Assembly (NCBI GenBank): GCA_031761405.1
Contig: JASEVX010000007.1
Span: forward strand, 57,860,914 to 57,924,913
From: Serripes groenlandicus
Taxonomy: Eukaryota > Mollusca > Bivalvia > Cardiida > Cardiidae
Direction: 5' to 3'
DNA length: 64,000 nucleotides
Both the position numbers and the translations under genes were made by a program. This document shows positions 56,964 through 64,000 of the stretch, in pieces; within the stretch, counting starts at the first letter, position 1, and every line of letters begins with the position of its first letter. Below the pieces are notes generated by a model, which was not told where the DNA came from, did no database searches, and saw only the letters and a list, made by a program, of their open reading frames with translations.

Positions 56964-57664
56964 CTACAAAACAAAGGCATGATAACGTGATGAAGTATTT
57001 CACATGTTGTAACCAGTCAGAATACTGGATAAGGGGGAGTAAACTTGTCAATATCCCATCAATATCTTTCTTATTACTCAACTTAACACTATTCTGAGGG
57101 TACTCAAAAGAATCGATTCTTTCGAGTACACACAAAATATGATTTAAGAGTCAAATAAGGATTTTAGAACATGAATATTGCCCTTTATATGTAGTGAACG
57201 ATTTTGAAAAAATGCCATGCAATCTTATGGAAAACTTTAACAAGATTTGAATAAAAAATATAACCACACAAACATGTGTTGTATATATTATACTTTTACT
57301 AAACCTTTTGGCATAATATCTCATCAGTAGATATTATCTTATTGTGTCTTATAGTAAATATGTAGACATATAGGGTTCCTTTCTCTGTCTTTCACTTACT
57401 GACTAATTGGCAAGTGTTCCTTGTTGTTTTATGAAATTATCCTAGATTGTTACATCTATCACATTTTTATTGAAAATTATGTTTACCCTTTCCCACATAC
57501 AACAAATCTGCAGCAGAAGACTTTATAAACATCTATGCAAAAACAAGAAAAAATTCTATAACTAAAATGTCTCCTTTTGCCACAGTGTTTTAAAAAGTTG
57601 TCTGCTGCAGAGGGATCAGAAAGTGTCTGTATGTGGGAAAGGGATTAATAATATGGTACTTTAC

Positions 57665-57766
57665 CTGAAGATAAACATCGAGACGTTTCTGGGTCAAGGT
57701 CATCGTTTGCTGCAGACTTTCATCAGATCGACTGCCGGAGGCCTGCTGCTGCTTTTGTACTTGAAT
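57665..57766 (-). CDS. WASHC4: WASHC4 exon, TMTLTQKRLDVYLQ block
   Basis: Encodes IQVQKQQQASGSRSDESLQQ and TMTLTQKRLDVYLQ. The second half matches human 'LLQTMNLTQKRLDVYLQ'; the first half is the variable Gln/Ser-rich linker. 34 codons in phase 0, acceptor TTATTTCAG, donor GTAAAG. Confidence 0.96.
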
Positions 57767-58012
57767 CTGAAATAACAACATGAACAAAACATTGGCAATG
57801 AGACAATGGCTCAGGGGTAGAGTTACCACCTCTGAGTCACTGTCTGGTGTCAGGATAAATGGACCGGTAGTAATGGTAACCATGCTTACCAACCCTCCAG
57901 ATTCAATGTGAGTCTCACTATTTAAATTGGATAACCCCACCCCAACGATCGTGACAGTCATGATGATAAATGTACTGAAAATTACTACAACCATATTCCT
58001 TATATCCACTTC

Positions 58013-58200
58013 TTAACCCTTTCCCTCATATGACAATTCTGCAGCAGACGACTTTGAAGATATTTTGTCAAAAAATAGGAAATCTCTTTAATTGAATGGA
58101 TAACCTATGACTAAAAGTGGAAAACATTGTGTCACTATGTTTTCAAAAAGCTGTCTGCCGTAGAGGCATCAGAAAGCGTCTATATGAGGGAAAGGGTTAA
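58013..58200. mobile_element. TTAA-MITE, young, hairpin deleted, inside a SINE
   Basis: TTAA-flanked, 188 bp. After GAAAACATTGTG it jumps to TCACTATGTTTTC, so the hairpin tip is removed. The right flank is the tail of a tRNA-derived SINE whose head lies at about 57806. Confidence 0.83.
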
Positions 58201-58549
58201 CTTACCCAGGAAACGTCGTGATATAACTGAAAATTTATTGAAAGTGGCGTAAAACATAAAACAATCAATCAGAGGTAAAGCCCCAGTTTCAATAACAACT
58301 CCAATGACAGCTGGGTCAACCTTTTGTATATCAAGGAAGCAGACATTGAGAGTGATTAATTATTATTTGTACGACATTTTATGATCAACATATAATAACC
58401 CTTTCCCTAATACAACAAATCTGCAGCAGACAACTTTGAAAACATCTTTGCAAAATAAATGATTGTTATGAACAATTTCTCATTTTGTCACAAGTTGTAT
58501 GCTGCAGAGGAATTAGAAAGCATCTGTAAGTAGGAAAGGTTTAACCTAC

Positions 58550-58644
58550 CTTGTCCTTTCTGTATTTATCTCTGACAGACTGGAACCAGTGTAGTGAATC
58601 AAACTCATGGTACTGATCTAACAGTTTTAAAACATAGGCCACAC
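58550..58644 (-). CDS. WASHC4: WASHC4 exon, [15 protein letters not shown] block
   Basis: Encodes [20 protein letters not shown] and [11 protein letters not shown], matching human '[30 protein letters not shown]'. Acceptor TTATTTTAG, donor GTAGGT, phase 0 at the 3' side. Confidence 0.97.
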
Positions 58645-59176
58645 CTAAAATAAAATATGGTTCACTAAGTTGTAACTTACACCTGTTTGTAAACTTTTTC
58701 CCTCATGCAAACCACTGATGAAAACAATATTGAAAGAGGTGAAATTTTGTATGATTAGTAATATTTTCATTTCTTTATCAAAATTGATGAATCCAACTCC
58801 CACATATCAAATCTGCCAGTTACATTGAACAAATCTAGACAAAACTATAGAAATTCTGTATAATGAAAGTTTGAAAATACTGTGACAAAAGATGAAACTG
58901 CTAATTATGTTTTCAAAAGTCTGCAGATGCATCTGCAAGTGGATGACTTCTAAAAACACTGTGGATAAATTCAATTCACCATTTCCCACATACAACAAAT
59001 CTGCAGCAGAGGAATTTGAAACATGAAAAATCTCCATAAATGGGAGTTAACATATTAAATCAAGTTGAAAACATTGTGCCATAATGTTTTCAAAAGTCAT
59101 CTGCTGCAGAGGCATCAGAAAGTGTGTGTATGTGGGAATGGTTTATCTATCTTATCTAGGGCTCTTATAAACTCAC

Positions 59177-59273
59177 CCATGGCAAATCCATCATCTGTAA
59201 AGGCAGCACCTGTTTTATTTTTTCTGTTCATTTTCTCTTTACAGCTGATAGAATTCTCCACAAAATTTAAAGT
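59177..59273 (-). CDS. WASHC4: WASHC4 exon, [15 protein letters not shown] block
   Basis: Encodes [20 protein letters not shown] and [13 protein letters not shown], matching human '[33 protein letters not shown]'. Acceptor ATTTCAG; donor ATGG|GTGAGT. Confidence 0.97.
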
Positions 59274-59627
59274 CTGAAATGTTTTAAAATAACAGACTTG
59301 GAAGTAAATATTTATGACCACTGTCTTTCAGGTTCAACTTGACAAAATAAAGTAAAGATGAAATGAAGACAAATTTAAGTCTGTTTTTAAAATAAAGTAG
59401 CAACTTGATAAAATACCTTTGCATGCAATTTTTCTCCTTTTCTCAAAAGAATTTCAAGAGTTTGTTGAAAGGAAAGCCCGTGGTTAAAATAATCATTTTG
59501 AACAATACTCATAATTTTTATGTATAAAACTAACCATTTCCCTCAATTAGATGCATTTTTAAGTGTTTGCATCAGGTCACTTTTGAAAACATTGTGGCAA
59601 ATGTTACAAATGTTTGTGGAAGACAGT

Positions 59628-59812
59628 GGTGCAGAGGTAGAGCGTCGGCCTCTCGTATCAAAGGTCCCTGGTTCGAGTCCCGTGATGAGCGGTTCCTGAC
59701 TTTGGGATTTTTCCACACACACAGCGCGAGTACTGGTGAAGTCTCCAGGAAGCAGACATCGAGCGTGATTAATCTAAGCCCAAGGCTTGTTTCGCAATCG
59801 ATGTAAAATAAA
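59628..59812 (+). mobile_element. tRNA-derived SINE S4
   Basis: The head on the + strand has GTGCAGAGGTAGAGCGTCGG (A-box region) and CTGGTTCGAGTCCCG (B box). The tail ends GTAAAATAAATAAG. Flanked by AAATGTTAC at 59599-59607 and 59825-59833. Inserted into an older MITE. Confidence 0.85.
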
Positions 59813-59976
59813 TAAGTTTAAACTAAATGTTACTAAAATGTTTACAACTTTATTCAATAATTATACTTTCATTGATGCAGATTTTAATATTTTTGCATAG
59901 TTGTCATTTGGTCTGCTGCTTATTTGTTCAATGTGGGAGAGGATTAAGAAAAGAAGTAAATAGTCTGAAAACTTAC

Positions 59977-60060
59977 CAGAGGAGGTAAAATAACAAAGAA
60001 GTTTCTGAGATGCATATTCTTTGTGTTTCTGAACTCTGGGGCAAACACGTCCACCAACAT
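59977..60060 (-). CDS. WASHC4: WASHC4 exon, [11 protein letters not shown]...PPL block
   Basis: Encodes [20 protein letters not shown] and FFVILPPL, matching human '[28 protein letters not shown]'. Phase 0 at both ends, acceptor ATTGTTTCAG, donor GTAAGT. By my count from the remembered human sequence, the PPL prolines are where the human P1019R variant, linked to recessive intellectual disability, falls. Both prolines are present here. Confidence 0.96.
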
Positions 60061-60895
60061 CTGAAACAATGATTATAAAACATTGGCAATTACGTTAATT
60101 TTCACATCCATGTTCATATGATCTTTCCCAAATACAGACATTTTCTGATGCCTCTGCAGCAGACGACATTTAAAAATATTCAGGCTAAAGGAGAAATTGC
60201 TCATGGTGAGCAATTTCTCCTTTTGCCACATTTGTTTAAACTTTTTTCATTAATAAAGCTTTTCCTTATAGAGATTTTCCATAATTGTGTGTGTAGATAC
60301 TTTCAAAGTCGTCTGTTGCTAATTTGTTGTATGTGGGATAGCATTACAACTTTAACACTGATGTCACAATAAGCATATCAGTGGTAGTTAAGCTTAAGCT
60401 CATCTATTTTACATTGATTGCAAAACAAGCTTTCAGCTTATATTAATAATGCTCGGTCTAATAATGTCTGCTTCTGGGAGAGTTATCCAGTTCTTGCATT
60501 GTTTGTGTGGATAAATCCCAAAGGCAGAACCCACTTATCACTGGATTCGAACCTGGGACCTTTGGTCCGAGAGGTGAGCGCTCTACCACTGCCTTCCATC
60601 AGTAATACTGGTGTTTTACCCTGGAAATGCTTTACCCGTTTTGATGCCTCTGCATCAACCTGCTTTTGAAAACGCTGTGACAAAAGGAGAAATTGCTCAT
60701 GATGAGTAATTTCCCCTTTTGCCACAATGTTTTCAACTTCTTGCATCAATAAAAAAAAAAAATTACAGAGATATTTCAATTTTTAATCTAAATAGTTTCA
60801 AAGCCGTCTGCTGTAGATTTGTTGTATGTGGGAAAGGGTTAACTGACATGCAGTTGAACATGCATTACTTAACTTACAAAACAGGTAAGTTTTAC

Positions 60896-60959
60896 CTTAA
60901 AATATTCTGTTCCTTCTGCAAAGTTTTTTGCTAAATTGCTGATCACATGGTCAAGATTT
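60896..60959 (-). CDS. WASHC4: WASHC4 exon, AEGTEYFK block
   Basis: Encodes NLDHVISNLAKNFAEGTEYF and K, corresponding to human '[21 protein letters not shown]'. Acceptor TTTTATTTCAG, donor GTAAAA, leaving in phase 0. Confidence 0.93.
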
Positions 60960-61714
60960 CTGAAATAAAAACATTTGTCTCATTTAATTTCTAACACTAT
61001 ATAACATTTAGTTTTAGCTTACATTATATGAATTTAGTTTCACCTAACATTTTATAAATTTGGTTTGAGCTAACAGTATATCAATTTGGTTTGAGCTAAC
61101 ATTATATTAATTTGATTTCAGCTTACACTATATCAATTTGGATTGAGCTAACATTATATCAATTTAGTTTCAGCTAACACAATATAAATATTTGGTTTTT
61201 AGCTAACATTACATAAATTTAGTTTCACCTAACATTAGACCAATTTAGTTTGATCTAACACTATATCAATGTTGTTTCATCTAAAATTATATCAATTTAG
61301 TTTCACCTAACATTATATCAATTTGGTTTCAGCTAACATTATATCAATTTAGTTTCAGCTAACATTATATCAATTTTGTTTCAGCTAACATTATATCAAT
61401 TTGGTTTCGGCTTAAATTATATCAATTTGGATTCAGCTAACAATGCATATCATTGTGGGTTATCAGTTTATCCATGTCCTATGATGTCAACTGGTGTTTA
61501 TTGTTGCTTTTGTTGTTATGAAAAAACATAGAATGTACATTTGGAAAAATATTTTTCAAAATATCTTAGATTAACCCTTTCTGACATACAGATGCCTTTA
61601 GCCACAATGTTTTCAACCGTTTTCAATGAAAATAGATTTTTGTTGATAGAGATTTTCCAAACAATTCTACTTCTGTAGATTTCTGGCATTATGGAAAGGG
61701 TTATCAAATCTTAC
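60960..61714. other. WASHC4 intron with 26-bp satellite
   Basis: Holds the tandem array 61005-61445 and a decayed MITE 61572-61703 that ends only 11 bp from the next exon. Confidence 0.8.
61005..61445. repeat. 26-bp tandem array, about 16-17 units
   Basis: Unit TTTAGTTTCAGCTAACATTA plus TATCAA, with G/A and C/T variants. Every unit contains TTTCAGCTAACATT or a close form, that is, a TTTCAG splice-acceptor-like motif on the + strand and, on the minus strand, TGTTAGCTGAAAC. Low complexity, no coding potential. Confidence 0.92.
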
Positions 61715-61868
61715 CTGGCGGCTGTCTGACATTCCTGTGAAAGGTTCTCTTCCTTACAAAGTTCCTCAAAATTGACGATATCCTCGAGATCTGGTATAAA
61801 CCGGATTGCATTACTACAACAGTGAAGACCGCCGGATCGGATCATCCTGATATAACCCATAGCATTTC
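61715..61868 (-). CDS. WASHC4: WASHC4 exon, [15 protein letters not shown] block
   Basis: Encodes [20 protein letters not shown] and [20 protein letters not shown], matching human '[40 protein letters not shown]'. Acceptor TATACTTACAG, donor GTAAGA. Split codons rejoin as GGA and AGA. Confidence 0.97.
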
Positions 61869-62669
61869 CTGTAAGTATAAAATATGCTTTTGATCCTCAT
61901 CCGAAAGACATATCGGAAATAACCTTTAGATTGTTCACATGGTTTTTCTTGCTGTGAACCAGAATGATGACATTCTTTTGGGACAAATGCTGTAAATTGC
62001 TTAGATATAAATACAGACTTTTGAAAGCAAGGTTTTGAAGAAGAAGAATTAATAATAATTATCAACACATCTTTCCTTAGCAGACAACATATGAAAACAT
62101 AGTGCCAAAATGAGAAACTGCCATAATGTTTTCATCCATATTCAATAGTTATATATTCATTTTTAGAGACTTTATTTATTTTTGTGTAGATGTTGTCAAA
62201 ATCATCTGCTGCACATTTGTATCATGGGGAAAACGGTTAATAGTAGTTCTTTATCCTTTTCCCGATTCAGACGACATTTGATCACTCTTCCTCAGAGTAC
62301 AAATAAAAACACTGTGAAAGAGATTAAGCAATTTCTCCTTTTCCCCACAATGTTTTCAATTCTGATACAAAATTATACTTTTAACTTTTCCAGATTTTAT
62401 ATTTTCCCACTGATATATTCAAAGCAGCCCCCTCTTTTCATAAGTTTATCATCTCATTAATTTTTTTACCTGATACAATATTTTAACCCTTTCCCACCTG
62501 CAGACACATTTCAAAGCATTTATAGAGAATTTTCATTTTTCACCAGATCTGTTCAATGCAGTCTTCTGCAGATTTGAGGAAGTTGTTTTCTTTCTTGTCA
62601 ACATGATAAGTTTAAAGTATAATTTTAATACAAAAATTAAAACACACATTTTCATTAGTCCAAACTTAC

Positions 62670-62778
62670 CTATTTGAGAGATAACAATTCTGAACTGGTC
62701 TAGATAACTGTCCCCTTCTGGGGTCACACCCAGCTTGCGGATACCTTTGTTGAACTTTTCTGCTCTTTCAAATGGATA
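62670..62778 (-). CDS. WASHC4: WASHC4 exon, [17 protein letters not shown] block
   Basis: Encodes [20 protein letters not shown] and [17 protein letters not shown], nearly identical to human SWIP ([37 protein letters not shown]). Acceptor CTTTTTTAAG, donor GTAAGT leaving a G for the glycine codon completed in the next exon. Confidence 0.97.
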
Positions 62779-62914
62779 CTTAAAAAAGATGGATGAATAC
62801 TCCAGTTGACAGTGTGTAAAAACATGTCTTAATTCGTAAAGCAAAGTTTTAGAAGCAGTTAAAAGTACTTTGTAAAATTTGTATCTTGATAAACATTTGA
62901 CATAATAATTCTAC

Positions 62915-63146
62915 AAACGGTAGTCTTGAGGTTGATCCCCGGCCGGGTCTTACCAAAGACTTTAAAAATGGTAGAAATGGCTGCCCTTCTTGGCGCTCAG
63001 GGTTTAGGGGTTAGCATTACAACTGACTGACTGGTGTCAGTATACAAGGACCCCTCGCACTGGTAACTTACCCAGAAAAACACTGTGATATAACGGAAAA
63101 ATTGTTGAAAGTGGCGTAAAACACCAAACAATCAATCCATGTGCAC
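62915..63146 (+). mobile_element. tRNA-derived SINE S3
   Basis: Head on the + strand with GAGGTTGATCCCC (B box), body GGCGCTCAGGGTTTAGGGGT and CTGACTGGTGTCAG, tail GGCGTAAAACACCAAACAAT. Related copies: 12078-12330 (minus) and 57806-58274 (plus, interrupted). The neighbouring duplicate at about 63520 lacks the SINE and so acts as an empty site. Confidence 0.83.
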
Positions 63147-63658
63147 ACGGGATGGATTCTGGATATCATTTAATGACACCGTAAATGGTGTATCAGAGAT
63201 CAAAAGATCACTCTAATCCGAACTTACAATCCTATTTTAGTTTAACTCTCCCTTTCCCACTTGTAGACTCATCTGCAACAGACGACTTTTAAAAACATTT
63301 TGGCAAAAGGAGAAATTGCTCATGATGAGTAATTTCTCCTTTTGCCACAATGCTTTCAACTCTTTTCAATAATAAAACTTTTCCCTTTTAGAGAGTTGCC
63401 ATAATTTAATATAGATGTTTTTAAAGTCGTTTGCTACCAAGTTAATGAATGTACAAAAGCATTAAGGACATTTAAAGAAGCAGTTAAAAGTAATGTTTGT
63501 ATCTAGATAAACATTTGACACATCTATTTTACACTTGGATGGATTCTGGATATCATTTAATGACACCTTACACTGGTGTATCAGAGATCAAGAGATCGCT
63601 CTATTCAGAAATTTCAATCCTATTTTAGTTTCAGTTTTTACAACAGCCAGCTACATAC

Positions 63659-63703
63659 CTTCTGATCGGTTGCCATATGGTTTTCCTTGAAGTATTTCCA
63701 ATC
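63659..63703 (-). CDS. WASHC4: WASHC4 exon (first in window), 15 codons
   Basis: Encodes DWKYFKENHMATDQK, which aligns with the human 'DIRFFREIKDQNDHK' segment just before YPFDRAEKFN. Phase 0 at both ends, acceptor TCTGATTACAG, donor GTATGT. The match itself is short, but the context and phase make the exon likely. The preceding exon is outside the window. Confidence 0.8.
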
Positions 63704-64000
63704 CTGTAATCAGAAAAACGAATTAAAACCCAATTCCACATGTAGACGACATTTGAGAAAACATTGTGCAGCAAAAGGAGAAATTGGTCATGATTTGCTC
63801 ACCTATTGCAAACATGTTTTCACTCTATTTATTAATAACACTTTCATTTATAATTATTATCCAAATTTGTCTTTAAATATTTTTAAATTCGCCAGATAGT
63901 GATTTCTTTTTCTAATGAGGGTAAGGATAAAGGCACAGCAAAAAATAATTGCTAAAATTAGTAATTTCACTTCTACCAACAATGAAAAAACAAGATTGTT

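Larger units (their letters stand above)
56964..58549. other. WASHC4 introns flanking exon 57665-57766: contents
   Basis: 56964-57664: foldback element about 57015-57205 (GGGTACTCAAAAGAATCG arms) and MITE 57483-57650. 57767-58549: SINE S3 head about 57806-57875 and tail 58203-58274, interrupted by unrelated sequence and MITE 58013-58200; then an older MITE 58396-58545. Confidence 0.77.
58645..60895. other. WASHC4 introns between 58645 and 60895: contents
   Basis: MITE remnants about 58690-58960, MITE 58975-59155, MITE split by SINE S4 (about 59529-59945), MITE 60122-60345, SINE S4 minus-strand fragment about 60500-60600 (minus strand reads GGTTCGAATCC, a good B box), and MITE 60628-60842. 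Confidence 0.77.
51083..63703 (-). other. WASHC4: WASHC4 (SWIP) gene, 3' part: last 11 coding exons
   Basis: Gene-level entry. Eleven exons join in one frame (1017 nt) to give the C-terminal 338 residues of SWIP/KIAA1033, subunit 4 of the WASH complex. That complex activates Arp2/3 on endosomes to support retromer/retriever sorting. The segment covers the conserved WASH-7 C-terminal domain. The human protein is about 1173 residues as I remember it, so roughly the first 70% of the gene lies to the right of this window. All junctions are GT-AG with matching phases. The protein diverges from vertebrates only at its tail, which is a Gly/Ser linker plus polyproline. It is transcribed in the same direction as the STRIP gene 3.3 kb downstream. 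Confidence 0.95.
61869..64000. other. WASHC4 introns, right end of window: contents
   Basis: 61869-62669: MITE remnants about 62075-62240, 62255-62440 and 62485-62580. 62779-63658: a duplicated segment (62851-63245 and 63478-63632) interrupted by SINE S3 (about 62915-63146), plus MITE 63250-63460. 63704-64000: MITE remnants 63735-63930, intron continuing out of the window. Confidence 0.75.

Overview
This is eukaryotic nuclear DNA, AT-rich and intron-dominated, most probably from a bivalve mollusc. I base that on the protein sequences and on dispersed repeats that I recognise as common in bivalve genomes: the 'TGACCTAGTGACCT / TTTGACCCC' repeats, GGACAGACGGAC-type elements, and several tRNA-derived SINEs. 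The species is not identified. No prokaryotic genes, no rRNA and no stand-alone tRNA genes were seen.

Two conserved protein genes lie head-to-tail on the minus strand. (1) A complete STRIP1/STRIP2 (FAM40, striatin-interacting protein) gene runs from an ATG at 47808-47810 to a stop at 3750-3752. Its 19 coding exons have fully compatible phases and GT-AG junctions, giving 2424 nt of CDS and 807 residues in a 44-kb gene. STRIP is the scaffold of the STRIPAK PP2A/kinase complex. (2) The last 11 coding exons of WASHC4 (SWIP, WASH complex subunit 4) run from 63703 to a stop at 51083. They encode the C-terminal 338 residues; the rest of the gene lies beyond the right edge. The SWIP protein ends in a glycine/serine linker and an almost pure proline tail that the vertebrate proteins, as I remember them, lack.

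Nearly everything else is repeats. The dominant one is a short palindromic transposon (MITE) with TTAA target sites and a perfect 14-bp terminal inverted repeat CCCTTTCCCTCATA. Young copies are almost all exactly 230 bp including both TTAAs. Older, diverged copies bring the total to well over 60 in 64 kb. A tandem segmental duplication in STRIP intron 17 preserves an empty site beside a filled one and shows directly that the element inserts at and duplicates TTAA, as piggyBac elements do. Each copy carries an internal hairpin of about 31-bp arms around a 4-5-nt loop. This hairpin is better preserved in old copies than the ends are, and it shows a compensatory base-pair change between young variants.

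Layout: 1-3749, 3' flank of STRIP (MITEs, a 47-bp minisatellite, a 32-bp tandem array); 3750-47810, STRIP exons and repeat-filled introns; 47811-51082, intergenic region with a 338-bp tandem repeat, a SINE and MITEs; 51083-64000, 3' part of WASHC4. Other elements include five tRNA-derived SINE families with some clear target-site duplications, a TA-flanked Tc1/pogo-like MITE, foldback elements with hairpin centres, and several local tandem duplications. Two of these duplications copied a STRIP 3' splice site together with the first bases of its exon.
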